A model generated the notes under the pieces. That model was not told where the DNA came from, searched no databases, and saw only the letters and a list, made by a program, of their open reading frames with translations. DNA of 64,000 nucleotides. Origin: Luteibacter rhizovicinus DSM 16549. GTDB lineage: Bacteria > Pseudomonadota > Gammaproteobacteria > Xanthomonadales > Rhodanobacteraceae. The position numbers and the translations under genes are program-made. The stretch is taken from the NCBI RefSeq assembly GCF_001887595.1, contig NZ_CP017480.1, positions 4,120,001-4,184,000 on the forward strand, read 5' to 3'. Every line of letters starts with the position of its first letter. The first letter of the stretch is position 1. Shown piece after piece: positions 45,420 through 52,958 of the stretch.

Positions 45420-46412
45420 CTATTTTTCGTTACAGCGCGGCGAAGCAGGCGGCGTATCGAGCGCGGCCCAGCCGTGGGCCTCGACCAGCAGGCCGCTGAG
45501 GCTGCGGACGTCTTGCAGGTTGTGCGCGGCGACGCGCACGAGATCGCCCGACGAACCACCGCGAAGATACGTCAGCCATGCACGCGGTGCTTCCGAGCCC
45601 GGCAGGTCGTCCTCTCGCACGATGCGAAGAAGGTTACGCTCCGCCGTCTGCATCTTGCAGTTCTCCCACACCTGGCGGTAGCGCCGACGCATGGGGTGCA
45701 ACAGGTCGACGTGCATCAACCCGGCGAGCGGGTTGTTCATGCGTGCGAGTCGATAGCGCGTCGCCAGTAGCGGTGCGTCGTAGGATTTTCCGTTGTAGCT
45801 GACGAGGACGGTGTCTGCGTCGAGCCACTCTGCGAACGTTCGCAGCATCGCGCTTTCCGCTGCCATGGTGGTGATGTAGACCTGACGCACGCGGAGGCCA
45901 CCGTCGTGCCAATCCGCGGCGCCGATCATGAAGGCGCGCGTGCCGGTCCCGCCGGCCAGGCCGGTCGTTTCAGTATCGAAATGCAGCAGATGTTCGCGAC
46001 GGGCGCTGGTCAGGCGCGCGAAGCTGAGATCGAGTTCCGCCGGGGCGTCGGGCCAGGCGTAACGTTGTTCGAGGTAGCGCAGGCCGGGCGCGATCTCTTC
46101 GCCCGGAACGTCACGGCTGAAGGTACGCGGCGGCAGGCGCGGTTGACCGAGACGTTCGCGCACGCCGGCCATGCGACGGAGTACAGCGAGGTCGACAGCC
46201 AGTTTTTTGGGGGTCTGGTCGTCGCTGCCGCTCGCTGCTTTTTGTGGGAGCCGATTCATCGGCGAAACGGGCTGGCCTCGCTCCGCAGGAATCGCCGATG
46301 AATCGGCTCCCACAAAGGCAGCCCGTTTCGCCGACGAATCGGCTCCTACGACAGCGGGTTTTCCGCCGGCCTGGCGGCGGAGGGCGGCCAGGCGCGAGGC
46401 AAGGTCAGTCAT
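45420..46412 (-). CDS. mrfB: Ribonuclease-H-like exonuclease (MrfB/YprB-like)
   Basis: A 330-residue protein with a DEDD-type exonuclease domain (RNase_H_2 family): LLHFDTETTGLAGGTGTRAF near residue 125, DTVLVSYNGKSYDAPLLATRY near 180 and a C-terminal HNLQDVRSLSGLL metal-binding segment. In Bacillus the YprB homologue MrfB acts with the helicase MrfA in removal of mitomycin-C lesions. It overlaps mrfA by four bases (ATGA). Residues about 21-57 are encoded by a REP-like palindromic element lying in frame, so the N-terminal region is probably a non-conserved insertion before the catalytic domain. Confidence 0.85.
   Translation of the reverse strand: MTDLASRLAALRRQAGGKPAVVGADSSAKRAAFVGADSSAIPAERGQPVSPMNRLPQKAASGSDDQTPKKLAVDLAVLRRMAGVRERLGQPRLPPRTFSRDVPGEEIAPGLRYLEQRYAWPDAPAELDLSFARLTSARREHLLHFDTETTGLAGGTGTRAFMIGAADWHDGGLRVRQVYITTMAAESAMLRTFAEWLDADTVLVSYNGKSYDAPLLATRYRLARMNNPLAGLMHVDLLHPMRRRYRQVWENCKMQTAERNLLRIVREDDLPGSEAPRAWLTYLRGGSSGDLVRVAAHNLQDVRSLSGLLVEAHGWAALDTPPASPRCNEK
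46242..46351. repeat. REP-like element inside the mrfB coding sequence
   Basis: TTGTGGGAGCCGATTCATCGGCGA (46242-46265) faces TCGCCGATGAATCGGCTCCCACAA (46292-46315), then a third half-unit with CGCCGACGAATCGGCTCCTACG ends at 46350. It lies wholly within the minus-strand reading frame of mrfB, giving repeated VGADSSA peptides, and adds about 36 residues without a stop. Confidence 0.9.
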
Positions 46413-48856
46413 GCGCTGGCGCCGATGGCGCTGGCACCGGGTGCGCCGGCTCCGAGCAGGCGGAGGACGCGGGCAGCGAGTGCGCGGGGCGTGACCTCGC
46501 GATGCTCGTCGGCGGCGAGCACGGGGCCGACGCAGGCAGGGCAGCCGGCCTTGCAGTCGCAGTTTTCAACCGTGGCGAGCGCGTGGGTGAGCAGTTCGGC
46601 GGCGCGCAGGAACAGGGGCTCGCTAAGACCGACGCCACCGGGGAAGTTGTCGTAGAGATAAACCGTCGGCAGGAAGCGATCGAGCGCATCCGGCAGCGCC
46701 AGGCCGCCATCCGGTGCACGAATCTGCCCTCGCCCCGTGGCATCCACTTGCGCCGACCAGCCGCCGTCGCCCGAGCCCACCGCCTTCTGCAGATCGCGCG
46801 GCTCGGCCATCACGGCCACGACCGCCGCGGTGTGCAACGCGTACGCCGCACCGAGGAAGCCATCGAGCGCGTGCTGACGCGAGCGGAAGGCCTCGTCGAG
46901 CACGCTCTGCGGCAATTGCCACCACACCGCGGTGGAATGCAGCTCCTGATCAGGCAGGCTGACCGGTCCGTAGCCGATGTTCTCGTGCGTGTAATAACGG
47001 ATCTTCTTGTAGCCGGACACACGTCGCACGACGTGCACCTCGCCGTGGCGCGCACTGCCCTCACCCGAAGTGCTGCCGTCGAAGCACTCCAGCTCCTTGA
47101 GCTTCGTGTAGTCGATCGCGTCCGTGTAGTAGTCGACACGGGTGCGCGTGCAATACGCCTTGCGGCCTTCCCAGTCGAGTTTCTCGACCTGGTAAGGCAC
47201 CGACTGGATCATGTGGATCGCTCCTTCGTAGAGCGTCAGCGCCGCGGCCGAATAATCCACTTCGGCGATGATCGTCTGCCGTCCTTCGGTGCGATCGACG
47301 ACGACGAAATTGCCATCGGCCACGGAACGCAGGCTCACGGCGTTGGCCGGGTAGCTGTCGGCGATCCACTCCCAACGGTCGCCTTCCTGGTGCAGCACTT
47401 CGGCCTCGGCGAGGACCTGCAGATAGGGGCCGGCGTCGTCAGGACCGAAGGCATCGCCGGCGATGAAGGGCAATTCGAACGCCGCGCAACGGATGTGGTC
47501 GAGCAGGATCAGGGGCTGGTCGGGCTGGATGCGGGCCTGCTCCGGCGTCGCCTCGGTGAGGAAGGCCGGGTGGCGCATCAGGTACTGGTCGAGCGGTGCA
47601 CTGGTGGCGACGAGCACGCCGAGCGAGGGCTGCTGGCGTCGCCCTGCCCGGCCGAAACGCTGCCAGGTGGCGGCGATCGATCCCGGGTAGCCATTGAGGA
47701 CCACGGCGTCGAGGCTGCCGATGTCGACACCGAGTTCGAGCGCTGAGGTGGAGACGATGCCGTCGACGGCGCCGGCGCGCATGGCGCGTTCCACCTCGCG
47801 CCGCTCGGTGGGCAGATAACCACCACGGTACGCACGGATGCGGGGCGGCAGCCGCGTATCGTGATCGAAAACATCCTTGAGGTACTTGGTCAGGACTTCG
47901 ACCATCAGTCGAGACTGCGCGAAGACCAGCGTTTTCATCTTCGCCTTGATCGCCACGCGTGCGATCAGGTTGGTCTGCGAGCGTGCCGACGCGCGCAGTC
48001 CGAGATCCGGATTGATCACCGGCGGATTCCACAGCAGGATGTGCTTGTCGCCACTGGGAGCGCCACTGTGCGTGATGGTGACGACCTCGTCCTCGATCAG
48101 CGCCTGCGCATGCTCGGTGGCATTGCCGATGGTGGCCGAGCAAAGGATGAACTGAGGACGCACGCCATAGAACGCGCAGATCCGCCTCAGCCTTCGCAGC
48201 ACATTGGCCAGGTGCGAACCGAACACCCCGCGATAGGTATGGATCTCGTCGATCACCACGTAACGCAGGTTCTCGAAGAACTGCGCCCACTTCGTGTGAT
48301 GGGGAAGGATCGCCTGATGAAGCATGTCGGGATTGCTGACCACCACGTCGCCGTGCAGCCGGATGGCCTGGCGTGCATCGCCCGGCGTATCGCCGTCGAA
48401 GGTGAAGGCTTTCACCCCGAGGTCGCCGGCCCGGTTGAGCTCGAGCAGCTCGGCGACCTGATCCTGCGCCAGCGCCTTGGTCGGGAACAGATACAGGGCC
48501 TTGGCCCCGGTTTCCAACACCGAAGCGATCACCGGCAAGGTGTAGCAGAGGGTTTTACCCGAGGCCGTCGGTGTCGAGACGAGCACGTTGCGGTCCGAGC
48601 GGGCAGCGTCCCAGGCTTCCTGTTGATGGCTGTAGAGGCGCTCGATGCCGTGTGCGGTCAGCGCCCTGGACAGGCCGGCAGGCAGGTCGTCGGGGAGCGG
48701 GACGAACTGTCCTTCCCGGCCGAAGACGGTAAACGCCGTCGCGACACGATCGCTGTACTTGACGCTGAGTCGACGCGCCAGCGTGCTGCCGTCATGGCTG
48801 ACCGCCAGTGCGGAGTCCGCCTCATCGGTGAGGCGCGCTTTGAGGTAGGCAGCCAT
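46409..48856 (-). CDS. mrfA: DEAD/DEAH-box helicase with DUF1998 zinc domain (MrfA/YprA-like)
   Basis: An 815-residue SF2 DNA helicase. It has Q-motif-like residues near HQQEAWDAARSDRN, Walker A TPTASGKT, the DEIH box VIDEIHTY, motif III SATIGN, motif VI QRFGRAGR, and a C-terminal DUF1998 domain with the four-Cys zinc site NCDCKAGCPACVGP. This arrangement is that of Bacillus MrfA (YprA) and its yeast relative Hrq1, a 3'-5' helicase in repair of mitomycin-C damage. It overlaps mrfB by four bases, giving a helicase-nuclease pair. All motifs are intact and the length is near the family's 750-820. Confidence 0.92.
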   Translation of the reverse strand: MAAYLKARLTDEADSALAVSHDGSTLARRLSVKYSDRVATAFTVFGREGQFVPLPDDLPAGLSRALTAHGIERLYSHQQEAWDAARSDRNVLVSTPTASGKTLCYTLPVIASVLETGAKALYLFPTKALAQDQVAELLELNRAGDLGVKAFTFDGDTPGDARQAIRLHGDVVVSNPDMLHQAILPHHTKWAQFFENLRYVVIDEIHTYRGVFGSHLANVLRRLRRICAFYGVRPQFILCSATIGNATEHAQALIEDEVVTITHSGAPSGDKHILLWNPPVINPDLGLRASARSQTNLIARVAIKAKMKTLVFAQSRLMVEVLTKYLKDVFDHDTRLPPRIRAYRGGYLPTERREVERAMRAGAVDGIVSTSALELGVDIGSLDAVVLNGYPGSIAATWQRFGRAGRRQQPSLGVLVATSAPLDQYLMRHPAFLTEATPEQARIQPDQPLILLDHIRCAAFELPFIAGDAFGPDDAGPYLQVLAEAEVLHQEGDRWEWIADSYPANAVSLRSVADGNFVVVDRTEGRQTIIAEVDYSAAALTLYEGAIHMIQSVPYQVEKLDWEGRKAYCTRTRVDYYTDAIDYTKLKELECFDGSTSGEGSARHGEVHVVRRVSGYKKIRYYTHENIGYGPVSLPDQELHSTAVWWQLPQSVLDEAFRSRQHALDGFLGAAYALHTAAVVAVMAEPRDLQKAVGSGDGGWSAQVDATGRGQIRAPDGGLALPDALDRFLPTVYLYDNFPGGVGLSEPLFLRAAELLTHALATVENCDCKAGCPACVGPVLAADEHREVTPRALAARVLRLLGAGAPGASAIGASA

Positions 48857-48931
48857 GGCGGCATCCGGGAGACAGGGGCGCCCGTTATCGCGCCTGGCGG
48901 TCTCACATCCTGCGACGCCTGCCGGAAAGGC

Positions 48932-49165
48932 CTAGAGCGTCGCGCTATCGGCCACGCGCCAGACGCCGGCCTCGTCTTCCACCTTGATCGCTGCTTCCTG
49001 GCCGGGCAGGTTCTGGATCGATGCGGTAAGCGCGAGCGCGTGGCGTACGGCCTCGTCCCGGGTCGCGAACTGACCGACCAGCTCGGCATTCCGGCGAAGG
49101 GTCCATTGACCGTGTGCCGACGCATTGAAGGGAACGTAGAGGATCGTGCGCTGCAAGGATGACAC
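48932..49165 (-). CDS. Small DUF2188-like protein
   Basis: A 77-residue protein: WTLRRNAELVGQFATRDEAVRHALALTASIQNLPGQEAAIKVEDEAGVWR. The order of an edge strand (W-x-L/V-R), a T-x-x-E/D-A-V-x-x-A helix and a closing strand with 'V-x-D-x-x-G-x-W/R' fits DUF2188-type small domains of unknown function. No catalytic residue is visible. The ATG at 49165 has AGGATGACA-like spacing of uncertain quality, and the gene lies 75 bases upstream of mrfA on the same strand. Confidence 0.7.
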   Translation of the reverse strand: MSSLQRTILYVPFNASAHGQWTLRRNAELVGQFATRDEAVRHALALTASIQNLPGQEAAIKVEDEAGVWRVADSATL

Positions 49166-49258
49166 TCCGCCGGGAGAAGACCGGCGGCCCTCATGCAGGC
49201 GAAGCTAGGTGGCAGGTCGTCGCGGAGGCGTTACGACGAGGTCGGCGGCGTGGTCACG

Positions 49259-49498
49259 TCAACCGGTATAGGTGCGACGTGCCACGTCGAGCCAGTCGGC
49301 GTGACTCATGCCGCGCTCCATGGCGGCGTCGACTGCCACGCGTTCGTCCTCGAATTCCTCGAGTAGCGTGATCATGACGAAATCGCGCGGGCCCGCATGC
49401 AAGGCGGGCTCGACGATATAGGCAGCCTTCCACATGCCCGAGGTTACCCGCAGCGTGCGTACTTCCACCGAATACTGGCCAACGGTTCGACGATGCAC
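49259..49498 (-). CDS. Conserved small protein, 79 residues (function unknown)
   Basis: SVEVRTLRVTSGMWKAAYIVEPALHAGPRDFVMITLLEEFEDERVAVDAAMERGMSHADWL is a compact alpha/beta pattern similar in size and layout to the preceding gene: a strand pair, then 'F.DE..A..AA...G'. GTG at 49498 is used with GGAG eight bases upstream; no ATG gives the whole domain. The gene stands between the DUF2188-like gene and a lipoprotein gene on the same strand. I do not recognise a family. Confidence 0.6.
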   Translation of the reverse strand: MHRRTVGQYSVEVRTLRVTSGMWKAAYIVEPALHAGPRDFVMITLLEEFEDERVAVDAAMERGMSHADWLDVARRTYTG

Positions 49499-49565
49499 GA
49501 TGCAGCTCCAACCTGGGCGGTGTGCCTCGATTCTTACGCCCTCGCGACCAGGATGACAAGTCGCA

Positions 49566-49970
49566 TCACGCTTTGGGTGGTGCCTGCGTTGCCAGACCGT
49601 CGCCGCTGGCGGGGATGGAGAAGGTTTTCGTCTCGCCCTGGCCCACGGTGGCGTCGGCATCGAGTCGTTCACCGTTGCATGCGCCATGCGTGTAGACACT
49701 CAGCTTGCGCGTGCCGGACGGGACGTGGAGCACCAGCTGTTGCCCAATTTCCATATCCGCGACCATCTTGTCGTCGAGATAGATGGCACTGGAGCAACCC
49801 GCGCCCCAGAGACCCTGCTCGCGCACCACGTTGAGCGTGGCATCGCCATCGGCCGCATCCTGGTTGGAGAAGGTGGTGCTCGAAAGCACGTCGTGAATGC
49901 CGACGTGGCGCTGATTCTGGGTAGCGCAGCCGGCGAGAAGCACGACACCGGCAAGGGCGAGATAACGCAT
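49566..49970 (-). CDS. Lipoprotein of unknown function (DUF2846-like)
   Basis: A 134-residue lipoprotein: MRYLALAGVVLLAGCATQ, with lipidated Cys15, then GCSSAIYLDDKMVADMEIGQQLVLHVPSGTRKLSVYTHGACNG near residues 65-107. That is the beta-rich 'Y.D...V..L..G......V..G...' pattern of small periplasmic lipoproteins. Two cysteines in the mature part (GCSS, ACNG) may form a disulfide. The ATG at 49970 is the natural start for the signal. It is divergent from the gene at 50123. Confidence 0.78.
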   Translation of the reverse strand: MRYLALAGVVLLAGCATQNQRHVGIHDVLSSTTFSNQDAADGDATLNVVREQGLWGAGCSSAIYLDDKMVADMEIGQQLVLHVPSGTRKLSVYTHGACNGERLDADATVGQGETKTFSIPASGDGLATQAPPKA

Positions 49971-50122
49971 GAGAGTGGCTCCGCAGGGAATGTGAAGAGC
50001 ATTGGTTTCCGACCGTGCACGATCTGTGAAACCACCGGGTGTGCGGCATCCCCACGTCGCGTAGACATCCGCGCGCGAACAATCCCGCGCCCACCTCTTC
50101 AACCCTACCCAAGGAAGCGCCC

Positions 50123-50527
50123 ATGGCCAGTCGCGACTGGATCGACATCGAATCGTTCGAGGCGATCGACGACACCGAGCAATTCGACCGGCCGGACATT
50201 CCTCGCGTCGAGGCGGTGCTCAGCGGCGCCCCCGAGCGTGACTGGCAGCAGTTCTTCATCGTCCGCGCCCGCGGGCTCGAGCAGACCCACCCGGGCCTGA
50301 AAATGGAAATCCTGGCCGACCGGCTCGGCTTCCACACCCGCGCCAGCAATGTCGAGGAGACCTGCCGGCTCGTCCACGAGGCCGTCCAGGGCACCAACCA
50401 GGACTTTGCCGCGCAGCGGGCCGCCGAAGAGCAACGTATCGCGGACCGGAACCAGGAGGTCCGCGAGCTGATGACCCGGGTCAAGACGATCAACGCCGAC
50501 TGGCCGCCGCAGGAACCCACGGGCTGA
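50123..50527 (+). CDS. Conserved hypothetical protein, 134 residues
   Basis: An acidic soluble protein (SRDWIDIESFEAIDDTEQFDRPD at the start) with a middle strand-helix part (FFIVRARGLEQTHPGLKMEILADRLGFHTRASNVEETCRLVHEAV) and a long C-terminal helix with charged heptads (DFAAQRAAEEQRIADRNQEVRELMTRVKTI) that may be a coiled coil. No catalytic motif. The ATG at 50123 has AAGGAAG upstream. The receiver-like gene starts 38 bases after its stop. I do not recognise the family. Confidence 0.7.
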   Translation: MASRDWIDIESFEAIDDTEQFDRPDIPRVEAVLSGAPERDWQQFFIVRARGLEQTHPGLKMEILADRLGFHTRASNVEETCRLVHEAVQGTNQDFAAQRAAEEQRIADRNQEVRELMTRVKTINADWPPQEPTG

Positions 50528-50565
50528 CATCCCCAAGAAAGCCCGGGAGGGATAGACTCCCTCCC

Positions 50566-50955
50566 ATGAACCCCAAGCCGTCAGCCGCACCGTCCGCCCT
50601 GGTCTTCGACCGGGCGAGCATGGTTGCCGAGACGGTGGCCATGGTGCTCGAAGACGCCGGCTACCAGACCCGCGCGACGGTGACCTACCGCGACGCCCGG
50701 AAGGCCTTCCAGGAGATGGACGAACTCGTCCTGATGGTGGTGCATGCCGACATTCCCGGCGAACGGCGCGGCCGGGAACTGCTCAACGCCGCGCTTCGCG
50801 ATCGCCCGGACACGGCCATCGTGATCGTTTCCAGCCGTCTGCCGGAAGACCTCGAGCCGGCGCCGCGCTCCGCCGTCTTCCTGGTCAAACCCTTCGATCG
50901 CGAACAGTTGCTCGATGCGGTCGAGCGGGCGCGTCAGTCGCGACCGGTCTCCTGA
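50566..50955 (+). CDS. Degenerate response-regulator receiver-domain protein
   Basis: A 129-residue stand-alone receiver-like domain. The fold can be followed: ALVFDRAS (beta1), VLEDAGYQT, VLMVVHADIPGE (beta3), TAIVIVSS (beta4) and the conserved Lys in FLVKPFDREQLLDAV. However, the phospho-acceptor position four residues before the Pro of IPG is His, not Asp, and only one of the two beta1 acidic residues is kept. It is therefore probably not phosphorylated in the usual way. No output domain. It follows the gene at 50123. Confidence 0.78.
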   Translation: MNPKPSAAPSALVFDRASMVAETVAMVLEDAGYQTRATVTYRDARKAFQEMDELVLMVVHADIPGERRGRELLNAALRDRPDTAIVIVSSRLPEDLEPAPRSAVFLVKPFDREQLLDAVERARQSRPVS

Positions 50956-51003
50956 CGGGCGCGTACACGCCGTCGGCATGATCGCCGCCATAGTCTCGCC
51001 ATC

Positions 51004-51696
51004 ATGTGCGGACGCTACGCCACCTACGGCCCGGTCAGTGTGTCTCGCGAAGCCCGCGAGGTGCTCGAACGCCTCGAGCTGGACCTCATCAGCGAGATCA
51101 ACCAGCGCGACGATCACTTCAATATCGCGCCGACGCAACGCGCCCTCGTGGTGACGCAGGAAGATGCCGCGTTGCACGTGGGAGTGCATCGTTGGGGCCT
51201 GATACCTTCCTGGGCGAAGGACGCCGGCATCGGCGCGAAGCTGATCAACGCCCGACGCGAGGGCATTGCCGCGAAACCCGCCTTTCGCGCCGCGATGCGT
51301 CGGCGTCGCTGCCTGGTTCCCGCGTCCGGCTACTACGAATGGCAGGGCGAGAAAGGGCACAAGCAGCCGTACTTCGTGCGGCCGCCCGACGGCAGCCTCA
51401 TGGTCTTCGCAGGGTTGTGGGAAAGCTGGCGCGATACGGAAGACAAGCCGCTGCGCACGTATACGATCATCACCGGCGAGCCCGGCAAGGTGGGCGGCGA
51501 CATCCATGACCGGCAACCGGTCATCCTCGCACCCGATGCCTGGGAAGACTGGCTGTTCGCCGATCCCGACAAGGCCGTGGCCGTGCTCGACGCGGCGAAC
51601 GAGCCCGATCTCGTCTTCTACCCGGTCACGAAGGCGGTGAGTTCGCCAAAAAACGATGGGCCCGAACTGGTCGAGCCCATCGAGTTAACTGACTGA
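51004..51696 (+). CDS. yedK: SRAP-domain protein (YedK/HMCES): abasic-site DNA-protein crosslinker
   Basis: A 230-residue SOS-response-associated peptidase family member that forms a covalent link to abasic sites in single-stranded DNA through Cys2. The family signature MCGRYA opens the protein, with the catalytic Asn in INARRE near residue 83, Glu in SGYYEWQG near 113 and His in IHDRQPVIL near 165. Length is normal. The ATG at 51004 places Cys directly after Met, as required. It is about 2 kb from the mrfAB repair genes. The last 50 bases overlap a minus-strand terminator. Confidence 0.95.
   Translation: MCGRYATYGPVSVSREAREVLERLELDLISEINQRDDHFNIAPTQRALVVTQEDAALHVGVHRWGLIPSWAKDAGIGAKLINARREGIAAKPAFRAAMRRRRCLVPASGYYEWQGEKGHKQPYFVRPPDGSLMVFAGLWESWRDTEDKPLRTYTIITGEPGKVGGDIHDRQPVILAPDAWEDWLFADPDKAVAVLDAANEPDLVFYPVTKAVSSPKNDGPELVEPIELTD
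51648..51682 (-). terminator. Minus-strand terminator inside the 3' end of the SRAP gene
   Basis: Read on the minus strand, CGATGGGC (51682-51675 side) pairs with GCCCATCG over an 11-12-base loop and is followed by TTTTTT (51653-51648). It lies 32 bases after the stop of the lipoprotein gene at 51714, so it terminates that gene, yet it is coding sequence for the SRAP C-terminus on the other strand. Confidence 0.75.
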
Positions 51697-51713
51697 GGCG
51701 GAGCGCCCGGCGA

Positions 51714-52049
51714 TCAGAGGCAGGAGATCGCTTCGTCGCGGTAGCTGCTGTTGTAATCGCCCTTGACCTTCTGCAGCTCGTACATCACGACCTGCGCGCC
51801 CGAGCCGTTGGCGCGGACTTCGAGGCGCTCATGAGCACCATCCTTGCTGGCGGTGACCGTGCCCTTGTCGTCCTTGGCATCACCCTTGGCGTCGGGGCTC
51901 AGGGCCTGCCACTTGGGCACCACGCACTGCACGTAGGCCGGCACGGTCTTGCTCGATTTGCTGCTGAGCTTCGGCAAGGTGTCCTTCATGCCGCTGGTGG
52001 CGCAACCAGCGAGGAGGACGGCGGCGGCGATCGCAAGAACGTGTTTCAT
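51714..52049 (-). CDS. Small lipoprotein of unknown function
   Basis: A 111-residue lipoprotein: MKHVLAIAAAVLLAGCATSG with Cys16, then VPAYVQCVVPKWQALSPDAK and a Lys/Asp-rich stretch, then RLEVRANGSGAQVVMYELQKVKGDYNSSYRDEAISCL. Two mature cysteines (QCV and the penultimate SCL) may bridge. The ATG at 52049 gives the signal directly. It resembles the lipoprotein at 49566 in size and in its AGCAT start, though not in sequence. It lies after the L,D-transpeptidase gene on the same strand and is ended by a terminator lying in the convergent SRAP gene. Confidence 0.78.
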   Translation of the reverse strand: MKHVLAIAAAVLLAGCATSGMKDTLPKLSSKSSKTVPAYVQCVVPKWQALSPDAKGDAKDDKGTVTASKDGAHERLEVRANGSGAQVVMYELQKVKGDYNSSYRDEAISCL

Positions 52050-52101
52050 GCTGGATTCCACGGTTAGGTCACGGGATTCTAGCGGGTTCGGGCGGCTGCC
52101 A

Positions 52102-52824
52102 TCAGCCACCGGCACGAGCGATCGTATTGGCCTCGACATGTGCCAACTGCCCGTTGGTGCACTTCAGGTAGCCGGACGAGGCGAGCCAGCGCTTGTCCGG
52201 ATAGTACGAGAACACCATCTGGCCGCCCTTCAGCGCATCGATCAGCTGGTGCGCAATCGCCGTGCGCACGGCCGGGCAACCCCAGCTGCGACCGATACGA
52301 CCGGCGACCTTCGCCATCGCTTCGTTCACGTAAGCGGCGCCGTGGATCACGATGGCGCGAGCGAGCGCCTGGTCGTTCACACCGGGCTCGAGCCCGGTCA
52401 GCCTCAGCGAATACCCGTTCTTGCCCATGTAGGTATCCGACGTGCGGAACAGGCCGATGCTGGATGCGAGGCTTTCCGGCGCGTTGGAGAATCGCGTGGC
52501 GTTCGCGTCGCCGCTGTTCTTGCCGTGCGCGACCAGCTCCTGGAACAACAGCTTTCGCTTCACCGTATCGAACACCCACAGGCGCGGCTCCGACGACGGC
52601 TTCGAATAATCGATCACCGCCAGACGGTCCGACGGCGTACCGCCCTGTGTCTGCGCACACTCGGAGGCCTGGACGGCGAGTCCAATGACCTTGGGGTCGG
52701 CGGAGGGAGCCAGCCTGGCCAGTGCATCACCGAGCGTGTCGGCAGCGTGGGCCTGGGCGGGGAAGAAAAGAGCGGCGCTGAGCAGCGGCGCGGACGCCAG
52801 AAGCGTACGGAGCGATCGAATCAT
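52102..52824 (-). CDS. Murein L,D-transpeptidase catalytic-domain protein (YkuD_2 family)
   Basis: A 240-residue exported protein. A signal peptide ends near AQAHAAD, followed by a YkuD_2 domain: RLWVFDTVKRKLLFQELVAHGKNSG, then IVIHGAAYVNEAMAKVAGRIGRSWGCPAV, holding the His and the catalytic Cys (SWGCPAV) near residues 165-195. Such enzymes crosslink or edit peptidoglycan. It is divergent from the larger L,D-transpeptidase at 52959, with about 130 bases between the starts, suggesting a shared control region for cell-wall remodelling. Confidence 0.9.
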   Translation of the reverse strand: MIRSLRTLLASAPLLSAALFFPAQAHAADTLGDALARLAPSADPKVIGLAVQASECAQTQGGTPSDRLAVIDYSKPSSEPRLWVFDTVKRKLLFQELVAHGKNSGDANATRFSNAPESLASSIGLFRTSDTYMGKNGYSLRLTGLEPGVNDQALARAIVIHGAAYVNEAMAKVAGRIGRSWGCPAVRTAIAHQLIDALKGGQMVFSYYPDKRWLASSGYLKCTNGQLAHVEANTIARAGG

Positions 52825-52958
52825 GCGGTAAGCCGGGTGGTGTTGCGACGGGGCATCCTAACGCGCTGATCATTTATTGACCACAACACCGTCACATCTC
52901 TGCCCTTGATATAGGTGAAAGCGTGCAGCACCGCCAACGAATCTGGAATCGATTGATA

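Noticed and set aside
45175..45770. Plus-strand frames antisense to the metallothionein-like and mrfB genes
   Set aside because: The minus-strand frames give recognisable protein with ribosome sites; the plus-strand frames do not.
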